A DNA stretch of 64,000 bases from Babylonia areolata (GCF_041734735.1 NC_134910.1:4645712-4709711); one strand, 5' to 3'; counted from the stretch's first letter, positions 26,803 through 41,949 are shown. Notes: generated by a model from the sequence alone, not told the origin. A program made the numbers and translations.

Positions 26803-27014
26803 GTGTGTGTGTGAAACCGGTATTCTTCTTCAGAAGTCCTTCGATCATCTCTGTCTGTCTCTCTCAGCCTTTCTCTCTCAACAGCATTGGTCTTTACAAC
26901 ATTGGTACTTTAAACAATCAGTTAATCTTAAAACACAACTTTTGTTTTATCATTAGCCTTTGTGTGTGTGTGTGTGTGTGCGCGCGCGCGCTCGCGCGTC
27001 TGGGTGCCTCAGTA

Positions 27015-27066
<52 letters not shown>

Positions 27067-27845
27067 GGTGTTTACTGTCATCATTCCAGTATGCAAAATG
27101 GGAACCTATGGTGTATACCCCGGCCCCTGCAAGCCATGCCCAACCCAGTGCAAATACACCTGTAACAATTACTATGGCTGTGATGAACAAGGTTAGTTCA
27201 GGGCCCATATTTCTGACATTTTATCATTAAACAAAAAATCTATTCATTTATTTATTTGTTTATAAAGTATAGTATTTTTACATTGGCTAGTTACAACATT
27301 ATATCGTTCTGAATATTAGTCATTCCGCAACAAGAATTGTATTGATAGAAAAAAAAAGGGGGAATCTTCGTTGCAAACATTGTTCTGTGCGCTTCTACAA
27401 CGCACTATATATATATATATATATATGAAGTTGCAGTGATGGCAGAATTTACGATATTCGTTCACACATCAGTTCTGTTGGTGTTATCTCCAGTTCACAT
27501 CAAAGCGAAATGAACAGATGAATGGACATTCATTATTATAATTATTGTCATCACATGTGTGTGTGTGTGTGTGTGCGTGTGTGTTGGGGGCTCATGTACG
27601 TTTATGTGTATTTGACTGTGCTTTCATGTCTGTGAAACTGGATGTTTGGTGCATATCTGTGTGTATGTGTGAATGTATGTCTGCATTTTTTTACATTTAT
27701 TTGCTTATTTATCATCATTGTTCTCTTTTTTTAATTTTTTTTATTTATTTTATATATTAAATTTTATTTATTTATTTTATTATTGTTATTATTATTTACT
27801 TTAAAAAAAAATTATATCATTATTATTTAGTTAGTTATTTAGTTA

Positions 27846-27892
<47 letters not shown>

Positions 27893-30800
27893 TTTTGTAC
27901 GCTTATAGTTCACTTCATCAAGTTTTTGCGCCTTATACATAGTAGTAGTAGTAATAGTAGTAGTATAGTTCTTTTTTTATGTATTTCTCTTCTTTTTCTT
28001 TTCTTTTTTTTCTCAAGGCCTGACTAAGCGCGTTGGGTTACGCTGCTGGTCAGGCATCTGCTTCAGTGGCAGATGTGGTGTAGCGTATTATGGATTTGTC
28101 CGAAAGGAGTGACGCCTTCCTTGAGCTACTGAAACTGAAACTGAAACTATTGTCATCATTATTGGACACAGTCCTGCACAACGTGGCCATTCACAAGAGA
28201 GTCACTTTGTCGTCCTCGGACGGGACCCTGGGAAAGCTCGGCACCGTGATCACGGACGGAGCGACGACCAAGACCGACTCCTCAGGCTGCGTCAAGACCC
28301 GATCCTCATCGAAGAAGATCGTGCACTGGGTGGAGGTGCAGCTGGTGACCACGTTCAGGATCATCTACGCCACCCTTAGGGCCCGCTTGGACTGCTGCTG
28401 TGAGCCTTTTACATCTTTCTGTGTCTCTGTCTGTCTGTCTCTCAGTCTCTGTCTCTCTGTCTGTCTCTCTTTCTCTCTCTCTCTGCCAGGTGACGTCATC
28501 GGGAGAACCACGCGGGTCAGTCAGAGGCAGCAGGGATTCCCTGTGTCACCCCTGTGGTGACGCACGAGCAGCACGCACTTCTTTTGTTGCAGGTAAACAG
28601 ACCGAGATGAGCGCATTCCTGGGGAACCAGCCACGCAAGTCGCCAGCAAATTCGAGCCGTGGCAGAGGGAGAGGTGGCGGTGTCAGTGACAGGAACCTCC
28701 GTTCGAGCGTGTTGAGAAAGCCATAGGACAGGCTCGACCATCCAAAACAATGGACATTTTTGACTTATAATGTTGAAAATTTATACAGTAAATTGAAAGA
28801 TGTTTCATTCGTTAATTATGTAAATGACGTTGATTTTGTTTGCCTTACAGAAACGTTTCTTGATTCGTCATTTGATTTTTCAGGTGTTTTTACTGACCAT
28901 GTGAAGTTTCATGCTCCTGCTAAAAAGTTATCTTATCATGGCAGACATTCAGGTGGTGTGTTACTGTTAGTGAGAAAGAGTTTGGCAGAGCGAGTGAAAG
29001 ACGTGAAGGTGGAGTGTGATAATACTGTTGTTATAAAAATAAATAAAAATGTTTTTGGTTTGAATAAAGATGTAGTCTTTGTAGCTTGCTACGTTGTTCC
29101 GGAAGGAGGACCGATATACAATGATAAACTGATTAAAGATGGTATATTGCTATTAGAAGAAGCATTACTACAGTATTTTGAAAAAGATGAAGTATATTTC
29201 ATGGTCACTGGAGATCTGAATGCTAGAACTGGTGGGAACAAGCTGAACTTGAAGTCATGTCTAACTATGTGAATGAATGGGAGTGTGACAAAGTGGATGA
29301 AGGAAGTTATGTGCGCAATTCTAAGGACCAGGTGATTAATAATTTTGGTAAAACTTTGTTGGATTTGTGTTTCATGATTGATATGGTTATTTTGAATGGT
29401 TTTTGTACGGGCGACACAGACGGTGAATGTACTTTTGTGTCCCCCAGTGGATGCAGTGTAATTGATTATTTTCTTATTCCTTGTGATTTATTATGGAACT
29501 TTGATTTGCATGTTGGTGAGCGTGTGGACTCGTGGCATTTACCAGTAGAAGTAACATGTACAAAGAATCATAATGATTTAGGTGAGAATTCAAGACAACA
29601 TGGCGAAGAAAAAAATGTATGGTCAGAAGAGAATGTTAGTTTTTATAAACATGAACATGACAGTGCTGAATTTCAAGATTGTTTACAGAAAGCCTTCTTA
29701 TTGTTAGATACTAGTATGGATGAGAGTTTAAATCAATTTGTTACTGCTTTATACGGGGCTGCTGCATGTATGGTTCGAAGAGTGGGTCAAGGGTACAAAA
29801 AATGTAATGATTGGTTTGATATTGAATGTAATCGAAAGAAGCAGGAAGTTAAAAGGTTATTAAAAGGATTTCAAAGATGTAAAACAGAAACAAATAAGAA
29901 AGAAAAAAGAGAATGTATGCTAAATCCAGAAAAGAATATGTTGAATTAAGAAAATCAAAGAAGAGAGAATTTGAAGAGAATAGGCTGAGACAATTGAGAG
30001 ATTCAGTTAAGGATTCTAAAACGTTTTGGGCAATAATAAGGTCGGTGAATAGAAAGACTTTTATGTATAATGATGTATCTTTGCAACAATGGTATAACCA
30101 TTTCTTTAGGGTTTTCAATGATGTTGACTTCGATGTACCACAAGAAGAGGACAGTTTGATAGAAGGAGATGGTGCATTTGAACCATTATTCAATAATCCC
30201 ATATCTAAAGAAGAGATTACAGCTAGTATTAGACATTTGAAATCAGGAAAGAGTGCAGGACCAGATAGAATTGTTGGAGAGATGTTAAAGCATGCAAATT
30301 CAGCCATTATTGACTTTCTTGTCCAGTTATTTAACCAGCTTTTTGATAATGGAACTTTTCCTTTGGAATGGTCAAAATCTATAATAATTCCAATTTACAA
30401 AAAGGGTGACGTCAACAATCCTGACAATTATCGTGGAGTAGCGCTTACCAGTATTTTAAGTAAAATCTACACTCACATACTGAACAATAGATTAACAAAG
30501 TGGGCTGATAGGGAAGAAAAAATAATTGAACAGCAAGCAGGCTTTAGAAGTAATTACAGTACAATAGACCATATTTTTACATTGTATTCTGTTGTGCAAA
30601 AATATTTGCTTAATAATACTAAACTTTATGTTGCATTTGTAGACTTTAAGAAGGCCTTCGATTCTGTGAATCGCAATGCTTTGTGGCATGTTCTGCGTGA
30701 AAGTGGTGTAAATGGTAAATTGTATATGGCCCTCAGAGGTATGTACAAATCAGTACTTGCATGTGTGCGTGTGAATGGTATGTATTCAGAATGTTTTAGT

Positions 30801-32513
30801 TGTCCAAATGGCGTTAAACAAGGTTGTAATTTGAGCCCACAGATGTTTTCTTTTTTTCATAAATGAATTAGCGGTGGAATTGTCAAGAAAAGGAAAACAT
30901 GGAATTCAGTTAATCCCGGGAGCTATTGAACTATTCTTACTATTATTCGCAGATGATGTTATTCTTTTGTCGGGTACTGTTAGGGGGTTACAAAACCAAT
31001 TAAATGTTTTGAAAGAAGCAGCAGATCGCTTAGGCTTAACAGTTAATTTAGATAAAACTAACATTATGATTTTTAGAATGGGTGGGCATCTCTCAGTACA
31101 TGAAAAGTGGTTATATGGAAATGCGGATGTTAAAGTAACTAATACATATAAGTATTTGGGAATAGTATTTTCAACAAAATTAAGTTTAAACTATGCGTGG
31201 GAAGAATCTTGTAGGAAAGCAAAGAAAGGTGTAATCGAAATACTGAAATCGTTAAAAAAGCTTAACTCGATTGATTATCACCTGTTTTGGAAAATGTTTG
31301 ATACACAAATTGAACCTGTACTTACGTATGCAGCTGAAGTCTGGGGGCTAAAAGGAAACTCACAAATGGAGAAAGTGCACACATATGCAATAAAACGTTT
31401 TCTGAATGTACCGATTCACTCATCCAATACTGTATTATATGGGGAAACGGGTAGATATCCTTTGTACATAAAAACTTTTGTCAAATGCATAAAATATTGG
31501 TTGAAATTATTGAAGCTTCCGCAATCACGTTTGTGTAAACAGGCTTATGATATGATGTTATTACAAATGGATTTAGGTAGAGAAAACTGGGCTTATTATG
31601 TTAAAAAGATTTTGTCTGAACATGGTTTTGGAATTGTGTGGATGTCCCAGGAAGTGGGAAATGAACAGCAGTTTATTTCGGAATTTAAAGATAGACTTAT
31701 TTGTTCTTTTAAACAAAATTGGCATTCTGATATGGAAACTAAAGAAAAATATAGTTGTTTTTTTTCATTCAAAAGTATATTTCAAACGGAAAAATTCCTG
31801 ACAGTCATCACAGATAAGTGACAAAGAATAAACTTTGCAAGATTTCGACTAAGGACATTTGGATTTAATGCAAATAAAAGATGGTTTCAGCCTGGGACAT
31901 CCACAGAATCACCATGCCCTTTGTGTGCTTTTAGTGTAGATGATGAAAAACATTACTTGTTTCAATGTAAATCATTCGATAGGGTAAGAGATAAGTACGA
32001 GTTCTTTCAGTCTGATGTAGCTAAAAGGCACGACATTGTTTCTGCTTTGTCGTCTAATGATGACCTCACAATACTGTCAATAGCTAAATTTCTTGTAGAA
32101 GCACAAAGAATAAGATGTAGTCTTACTATTCAGAACAATACCAGAGTAAATGAGGGGGGTAATAATGTATAATGTCTACTATCTTATGTTCAGACTGTAA
32201 GCCAGATAATAAGGTAGACATTGAACAGTATCGTTGATAGAATGGATGGTCGAGTAATGGTGTTTTTGTATTTGGGTTTTGTTTTTGTTTCTTTTTTAAT
32301 GTTTGTTGCTTCCATACTGTAAGGATGTTGCATTTCGATAAAAGCTGTTTTGTTTTTCTTTGTTTACATGTTTTGTTTTGTTTTGATGGATTAAGCAGAG
32401 TGTGGTATGGTACTTGTGGTGACATAAGAATTAACCCTATCACCCCCTTGTCAATAGACCTATGCAGGTAATGACAATAAAATATCAAAGCGTCTAAAGC
32501 GTCTAAAAAAGCG

Positions 32514-32544
<31 letters not shown>

Positions 32545-33454
32545 GTGTCTCTGCCTCTCTCTCACTCTTTCTCTCTGTCTCTCTCTGTCTGTCTCTCTCT
32601 CACTCTCTCTGTGTCTGTCTCTCTCTTTGTCTCTATCTGTTTGTCTCTGTCTCTGTCACTCTCTCTGTGTCTGTCTTTCTCTGTTTCTCTCTCTCTCTGC
32701 CTCTCTGTCTCTCTCTCTCTCTGTCTCTGTGTCTCTCTCTCACTCTCTCTGTCTGTCCGTCTGTCTCTCTCTCTCTGTGTCTCTCTCTCTCTTTGAGTGT
32801 ATGTCTCTGTCTGTCTCTGTCTCTCTCTCTGTCCACCATGGGTTTTTTATGTATTTTATTATTATTTATTTATTTATTTAACACACAGCAAAGTGAGAGC
32901 TGTATTATCAATGGTTTCTCCAGTCAATGGGAAATCATTTACAGCTTTGTCTTTTGTGAAGGATTATGACTCTCAAACTAGGAGGCAAAATTGCACTGAC
33001 TCTTAGTGCTGCAGCCTAGTGGGTTGGTTGGCCTTTGCGAACCATCCCAACGCCGACTGTCCTGAAACCCACTTGGCCGAGAGAGTGGGGATGTAACTTG
33101 GGCAAGACACTCTCCACTATAATCAAATTCTAGCCCAAAATAGTCGGAACAGCAGTTGCCTCCTCTGCTGTTCTGATGGTCATAGTCGGACACGACTGAC
33201 TATCACATTTATTTATTTTATTATTATTATCATTGATAATTAATTAATTTTTTTCCTCAAGGCCTGACTAAGCGCGTTGGGTTACGCTGCTGGTCAGGCA
33301 TCTGCTTGGCAGATGTGATATAGCGTATATGGATTTGACCGAACGCAGTGACGCCTCCTTGAGCTACTGACACTGAATGTACTCAGTGTGGTGAAATGTG
33401 GTTTGTGTGTGTTTGTGTGCGTGTGCGTGTGTACGAGGGGGGTGCTGTATGTGA

Positions 33455-33490
<36 letters not shown>

Positions 33491-35529
33491 CAAGATTGTG
33501 CGCTTACAATGTGTATGATTATGCGTGCGTGTGTCTGCGTGCGTGCACTCTTGTGTAGCCATCTACGTGCGGATGGAACGAACGAACGAACGAACGAACG
33601 AACGAAATTTTATTTTACGAGGGTAAAGGAGTAAGCACAAAGTACTTTTTTACATCCAGCCCTCTGGGCATAAATAATAATTGGAAAAAAAGCAACAAAG
33701 TAAAAAAAAAAAAAAGAAAAAAAAAAAAAAAAAAAAAAAGCGAGAGTCAATTCACATCAACGTCAAAATTGCATAAGCATGTGCAAACATAGACATAGAA
33801 CGTATGTACAATACAACATCGCGATAGATGAATAACAACGAGGACAATAGGGTAGGGGCGTGGTGGAGAGCGGAAGGAAGAATGGACAAGGGGAAGAGTA
33901 AAGAAGGCAGGGGAGGCTGACAACAGACAGATATAGTGACAGTGACAGTGGAGAGACATAGAGACTGACAGGGGAGGAGAGAGGCGTATATATATTGACA
34001 ATCTATACATGATTTTTTGTTTATAATTGATATGTGTCACATAATCACATGTTTTTCAATAAATGTGCACGATATATGTTTTTAAAGTTAGGGATGCTTT
34101 TTACAGTGTTTACATTGAGGCAGGATAATAATTCATTCCATAAACAGCCCCCTGAATAAGACAGACTAGATTTAAAAAGATCGATCCTTGGAAGTGGTAC
34201 CATAACTTTATGAAGATGACGATGAGTGTTGATTACAAATTTATTCTTCAGTGAGGGGGGAGCAAATCCAGACATGATTTTGAACATAAATAGACCTTTG
34301 TTAAATAGAAGTTTTGTTTTCAGTGGGAGGATATCGAGAGCTTTATAATCAGATACAGTCAATGATGAAGATTTTTAAAAGAATCAATTTTACAGCTCTT
34401 CTATGCAGACTCAATAGAGGTTTTATAATACTGTCACTCGCCGAATCCCACACTGTCGATGCATAGTTAATGTGTGATTCTATATAAGTACTGACAAATA
34501 GTTTTCGGCAGTGAAGATCCAAAAAGTGTTTGATTCTAGACAGTTGATAGATATTTTTTGATACCTGTTTGCATAACAGAGAAATATGATGTGACCATGA
34601 CAAATTATTATCGATAGTGATGCCAAGGATTTTATGGTGGTCAACTTCTTCAATCTTGTCACCTTTGATGAAAATAGGCGAACAGATTATGGATATATTT
34701 TGACGTTTTTGTCTTGTTGTGATTATTAGGAATTTTGTTTTTTTAGGATGGAGACACATGTGGTTTAGTTCGGACCATTCAATCAATAATTTATTGGTCA
34801 ATACTTTCCTGAAGAGAAAGAGATACGATACATAGGTTAGTATGACTAGTATGAATGGTGGTGTCATCAGCAAACATTTCACATGGTGTCTTGATAGATA
34901 AGGGTAGGTCATTAATATATGCAGAAAATAAGATAGGTCCCAAAACAGAACCTTGAGGTACACCATAGTTAATTGGTAATAACATTGATTTTGAACTATT
35001 TGTGGACACAAGTTGTTTTCTTTCAGAGAGAAAAGATGAGATAAGTTCTAATGTATTCAAAGACAAACCATAAATCTTTAGTTTTTTCAGGAGGAGAGAA
35101 TGATCAATCACATCAAAAGCCTTCATAAAGTCGACAATAAGGGCTCCAGTAATTTCGTTATTATTAAACTGGCGCGTTAGCAACAAATGTGCCCTGACAC
35201 AGACACACACCCACGCCCCCCCCCCTCCCCGCCCCCCAACCCCTTCCCCCACCTCCCCTCCCACCCCAACTCCCCAACCCCTCATCCTCTCCCCCGCGTT
35301 CCATCTCCCCCCCCCCTCCCCTCCACACACACACACACACTCCCCCTAACGCCATTTTTCGCACATTCACCGTTATAGGACTGTGTGCAGCGGAGAATGA
35401 ACTGAGGCAGTTCTACTTGGTGGTGACAGACGAACACTCCGTGTCCTATCCCCCTAACGACAAGCACGTCTGTCAGTACCATCCTAAGTTCATCACCACC
35501 AGGACTTCCAAGGTAAGGAAAAAATAAAG

Positions 35530-35561
<32 letters not shown>

Positions 35562-35575
35562 CACACACACGCACT

Positions 35576-35637
<62 letters not shown>

Positions 35638-36801
35638 GAGAGGGAGAGAAAGAGTGAGAGAGAGAGAGATAAAACAAGAATAGATTTATTAAAAAAACAA
35701 AATTAATACACCACACACACACACATACACATACACATGTTTACGCACATACACATACACAAAGCGCATGTAGCCATGTATGTATGCATACACACGACGA
35801 GCAAAGGTACTTCTTTTTTGCTAATCTGTTTTGAGTGTTGTCTTCATACCAAATATGGGTCAAATTGTCCTTGCATTCGCGGCCCGCACTCGACGCGAAG
35901 TTGGATTTTTGTTTGTTTGTCTGTTTGTTAGTTGCTATTTGTTGTTGTTTGTTTGTTGGGGTTTTTTGTTGTTGTTTTTTTTTTTTGTATATATATATAT
36001 TTTTTTTTTTTTTTGGGGGGGGGGGTTGCTTTCGTCCATTTGATCTTACCACAATAATAAAAATCCAGCGAACTAACCAGCCGCCGTGGCAAAGTGGTTA
36101 GCGTCGCGAACTGACGGCTGGGAGGACGTGGGTTCGAATCCCAGCGGAGGTGGGTTTTTCGGCCCGTGGCCGGCTCCTACTCAGAGTTGAGTGTGCTGTG
36201 GGCTTAAATGGTGAGACTGGGATCACACAGTCGAGTGTCATCCACTTCAAGGATGCGTCTTTGGGTGTGTTGTACTAATTACCTGACCAACACTGCAAGT
36301 GTCTGTATCTCTCGGGCCTGGTTAACGCCGGGATATCATTATGACAGGAAGCGTAGAGTACAGACTTGTCACGGAGTCCCAAACCAAAATGGACCTCCAT
36401 AGCAACAGCGTCATCGTCATCCTCCTCTTCCTTCATTACCATCAATATAAACAAAACAGTCTCAATAAGTCTGTGGCCTTTCATGCCGTGCTCTCATGGT
36501 GACCTCAGTTTCGATAACCCTCCACTTCCGTGCTTGGGGTGAGTCCTTAGTTTTATTTTCCAGTCAGAGATAGAATTTGAACCCAGGTTCTCACCCACAC
36601 AGTATTAGCAGATAAGCGTCTAAACCACTGTGCCACATGCCACCTTTCTGTCAGAGGATTGACTGCAAGAGTCCCCGGGATGGCCGATTTTTCACCATCA
36701 TGAAGAAAGACACCCACGGTCTGTCCGTCTGCGAAGTGCAGATCTATGGACACCACAGATACGGTAAGGGGCGGCGGCGGCGGCGGTGGTGGTAATGGTG
36801 T

Positions 36802-36871
<70 letters not shown>

Positions 36872-37090
36872 TGTGTGTGTGAAGCTCTTTTACTTTTTTG
36901 GTTCCCTAAAAAAAGACAGCAAAAATACTATCATCATTTATGTTGTGTTTTCATATAGTTTGTATTCTGTTTCTGATAGTTATGTTATTTTAATTGTTTA
37001 TGTTTGATTTTGGTGTAAAATACTATTTGCTGTTATATAATATCCTCCATGCCCCAAACGGGGTGAAAGGATTAGATATTTGTCAGTGTG

Positions 37091-37128
<38 letters not shown>

Positions 37129-37560
37129 TGGGTGTGTGTGGTGTTGTAATAGTAGAAGTAGTAGCAGTAGAAGTAACAGCATTATTGTAGTAGTAGCAGT
37201 TATTGATTTTGTCATTTTTTATGTTCAGTGAACATCTGTTCATGTATGTGTGTGTATATGCGTGCGTGTGTGTGTGCGCGCGCGCGTGTGTGTGTATGTG
37301 TATGTGTGTGTGTTAAATGGTAACAAATATGGCAACGGCGACGTCAGAAATGATGATAATGTTGTTCATGGTGATTGTTTCGATGATCAACGGTGGTTAC
37401 CCAACGAACGCATCTTAAGTCACTATCACGCTACACGTTAGAACAGAAAGGATGACTTGACAAATACTGGTCGTCTGGATATGTGGACAAGGAAAGATGA
37501 CGGTTATTGAGATGGTGCTGGTGACTAGTATGATGCTAGTAGTGCCAGTGTGTGTGCCCG

Positions 37561-37607
<47 letters not shown>

Positions 37608-39722
37608 CTCTCAACTGGCTGTATCTGCGTACATAGCTGTATCTGCAGTGATACCTAATTTCAACTGTGCACTTTTCTGTTCTTTGAAGTTTCTTTTACT
37701 TTTTTTGGTTCCCTTATAAGACTGACAGGGGTGGGGTTTTTTTCTGTATTCGTTTTTATTTCAGTGATGTGTTTTTTGGTGTGTTTTTTGTTTGTTTGTT
37801 TGTTTGTTTTTTTTGTTTATTTGTTTTGTTTTTTTTGTGTTTTGAATTGTTTTGTTTTTTTGTTGTTTTTTTTTGTTTTGTATTTTTTAATGGGGCATTT
37901 TCAGCTGAAATATCGCCGTATGCGTTCGTCAGGGTTATCTGAGGAAACGACAAGAACAGAAGATTTAATAAATTAAATAAGTAAATAAACGATTATCTAA
38001 ATGAATAAATAAAGAAATAAAACGATGAATCCCTAAGCAAATAAAGAAGGAAGCAAGCGAATCCGGGAAACAGGTGTAGCGTGGCACATGCCCCAGACTC
38101 CAGCGACATTTGAAGAACCCACCTCAGTCAGTGCTTCCTTGCAGGCCTGAGCTTTGGAGCACGGTGTATGAGCATCAGTGAGACAGCTGTTTGTGCCGGG
38201 GGAATGGTCTGCAGCAAGGGCCAGTGCAGTAAGACTGTTTCTTTTGTTTGTTTGTTGAAGTTATTGTCGTCGTTGTTGTTGTTGTTTATTTGCCTATTGC
38301 AGTTATGTTTGTGACCGTCGTTACACTTACAGTACAAGTTAGAATATACAAGTGAGAAAATTTTGAAGACCCACAAACCATCCGCCTTCACTCTGCAATC
38401 AGTCACAACACTTCTAAAGGTTGAGAAAAAATAATGACAAATCGAAAGGTTGAGATAAAATATAAAATATCGAAAAGTTGAGATAAGGTAAAGACAAAAT
38501 CGAAAGGTTAAGATAAAATGATGAAAAATCGAAAGGTTGAGAGATAAGATAAAGACAAAATCGAAAGGTTAAGATAAAATGATGAAAAATCGAAAGGTTG
38601 AGAGATAAGATAAAGACAAAATCGAAAGGTTAACTCACTCAGTACGGCCAGTCCTCTCTTCTCCTCTACACAGACCCCTCGGATGTCCAGTGGGTGTCTG
38701 AATGACCCAATCTTTAGCTTCCGTCGTCAGAATTGTGGTATTCTTTGTCAACATTCACGTCTTTAGTATAAGAGCCTTCCTCTTGCAATATTTTGATGAT
38801 GGTAATTGGGATGAAACGCTGTTAACGTCGTCTCTTTCGCCGTTCGTATGGAGAGAGTTAAGATAAAATAATGAAAAATCGGAAGGTTCAGAGATAAGAT
38901 AAAGACAAAATCGAAAGGTTGAGATAAAATAATGAAAAATCGAAAGGTTGAGATAAAATAATGAAAAATCGAGAGGTTGAGGTAAGATGATAAAAAAAAA
39001 ATCGAAAGGTTGAGATAAGATAAAGACAAAATCGAAAGGTTGAGATAAAATAATGAAAAATCGAGAGGTTGAGGTAAGATTATAAAGAAATCGAAAGGTT
39101 GAGATAAGATAAAGACAAAATCGAAAGGTTGAGATAAAATAATTTTTAAAAAAATCGAAAGGTTGAGATAAAATAAAGAAAAATGAAAGGTTGAGATAAG
39201 ATAATAAAAAATCGAAAGGTTGAGATAAAATAATGAAAAATAAAACTGAAGAAAGGAATGAGGAGCAGCAAGACCCTTTTCTTTTCTTTTCTTTCTCCCC
39301 CTCCCCAAAACCGAATGCTTGTCACTGAGAGACACGATGTTTGAACGAACTTCATTGCCGTTGTTGCAGAGATGAACGTACAGGAGCCATGTAAAAGGAA
39401 CGAGGACTGCCGAGAGGGTGCCGTCTGTGACATAAGGAAATGCAGTGAGCAGCCACCTCCACTACAATAACGGAAGCAAACATTGGGAGGGGGTGTGCGG
39501 GATTAGGGGGAGGGACGGGGGTCGGGGGGTTGGACGGGAGTTCTACTTAAGACTGAATTCATTCTAGCTGGGCCCAGTTTGACAAGGGGGGTCATTTCAA
39601 ACTGGTGTGGAATGACAGCCATGGTCATTAGGAGAGGGGGTGGGGGGGAGTACAAAAGTCAAACTGGGGGAGGGTTGTGACAAGTTACATTTTACTCATT
39701 CTCTCTCTCGCTCACTCTCACA

Positions 39723-39775
<53 letters not shown>

Positions 39776-40034
39776 TCTCTCTCTCTCTCTCTCACTCTCT
39801 CGCTCCCTCTCTCTCTCGCTCCCCCTCTCTCTCTTCTCTCTTTCTTCCACTTGCTGTCTACCCCCACACTCTCTGTCTCTGCCCCCCTCCCTATCTGTCT
39901 CTATGACTCTCTGTCTCTCTCAGCAACATTGGTCCGTGTACACATGGACATTGTGCGGCCTTCTTCTGCTGCTTCTGCTTCCCTCCTTCTTCTTCTTCGT
40001 CTTCTTCTTCTACTTCTTCTTCTTCTTCTTCTTC

Positions 40035-40066
<32 letters not shown>

Positions 40067-40228
40067 CTTCATGCGACCGACATTGTGTGCAGAGTACGAC
40101 ATTAACGGAAGGTGTCAACCGAATAAAAACGGATGTATACCTGGCGCTGTGTGCGACCCGACTTCCAAGACATGTAGTGAGTACAAACCATGATTATTAG
40201 TCTCAGTTGAACAATACCTTTTTTCCTC

Positions 40229-40299
<71 letters not shown>

Positions 40300-40422
40300 T
40301 TTTTTTTTTTTTTTTTTTTTAAATTAAAGATTACCTATGGGGATACAATAAGATGTAAACACCCTGTTTTTTAGAGAAAGAGAGAGAGAGAGTGTGTGTG
40401 TTATCTGACTGTGCGTGCATGC

Positions 40423-40464
<42 letters not shown>

Positions 40465-41949
40465 ATTACACATGTACAGAAGCATAGGTCTAATGTCACT
40501 CAAAGTAAAAGACGTTAAATTAAAGAAAGAGGCCCTGTTTGGATGGACACGCCACAAGGAAACTTGCTGCATTGAGAAGAAGATAATGCCCCTGAAAATG
40601 TGTCCTTGTTGGATGTTATGTCTATGTGCCTGAAGGTTTGTCGTTGTTGGATGTTATGTCTATGTGACTGAAGGTTTGTCGTTGTTGGATGTCTTGTCTA
40701 TGTGCCTGAAGGTTTGTCGTTGTTGGATGTCTTGTCTATGTGCCTGGGGGTTTGTCTTTGTTAGATGCCTTGTCTGTGTATCTAAATGTCTGTTGTTGTT
40801 GGATGCCTTGTCTGTGTGCCTGAAGGTTTGTTGTTGTTGGATGCCTTGTCTATGTGCCTGGGGGTTTGTTGTTGTTGGATGTCTTGTCTATGTGCCTGGG
40901 GGTTTGTCTTTGTTGGATGTCTTGTCTATGTGCCTGGGGGTTTGTCTTTGTTGGATGTCTTGTCTGTTTGTCTTAGGGTTTGTCTTTGTTGGATGTATTG
41001 TCTATGTGCCTGAAGGTTTGTCTTTGTTGGATGTCTTGTCTATGTGCCTGAAGGTTTGTCTTTGTTGAATGTCTTGTCTGTTTGTCTTAGGGTTTGTCTT
41101 TGTTGGATGTATTGTCTATGTGCCTGAAGGTTTGTCGTTGAATGTCTTGTCTATGTACCTGGATGTCTGTTGTTGTTGGATGTATTGATCACGTGCCTGA
41201 AGACTTGTTGTTGGATGTATTGTCCATGTGTCTGAAGACTTGTCGTTGTTGGATGTTTTGTCCATGTGTCTGAAGACTTGTCGTTGTCGGATGTATTGTC
41301 CATGTGTCTGAAGACTTGTCGTTGTCGGATGTATTGTCTGTGTCTGAAGACTTGTCGTTGTTGGATGTATTGATCACGTGCCTGAAGACTTGTTGTTGGA
41401 TGTATTGTCCATGTGTCTGAAGACTTGTCGTTGTTGGATGTTTTGTCCATGTGTCTGAAGACTTGTTGTTGGATGTCCGGGTTGTTTTGTTTTTTCAGAG
41501 CTCAGCCTGAACAGTCAGTGCTCCAGCGGCCAGTGTATGACTAACACTGTGTGCGACGCCCTCCACTTTTGTAGTGAGTGTTCCCCATGCCGCTCTCCCT
41601 GCCTCTGTGTTTTGCTTTTTGTTTGTTTGTTTGTGCATTTATTTATTTATCCATTCATTCATCTGTTTATTTATTGTTCGTTTGTTTATCTGTTTATTCA
41701 TCTATTTATCTATATGCCTATCTATCCTATCTTATTTATCAAAACAACAACAGCAACAAAACTACTTGTAACGGTATCTTTGTGACTGAACACGCACATG
41801 ATGCATGAGTTTGGTATGTTATGCTTCTATATTGTATGTGTGTGTGTGTGTGTGTGTGCATGCACGCCATAATGGCTCTGAGTCAAGGAACCCAACAGCA
41901 AATCATTCTGCCTTCATCAGAGAAAAACAAATTCAATCTGGCAAGAAAC

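Noticed and set aside
28488-28725. Possible exon of the big gene starting GTGACGTCATCGGG
   Set aside because: The first frame meets a TGA quickly, and the region reads as the 5' part of the LINE that follows (Gly/Arg-rich ORF1 end).
35379-35512. Exon 10 starting at 35379
   Set aside because: Joining to exon 9 would create TGA; the acceptor 12 bases downstream restores the family motif.
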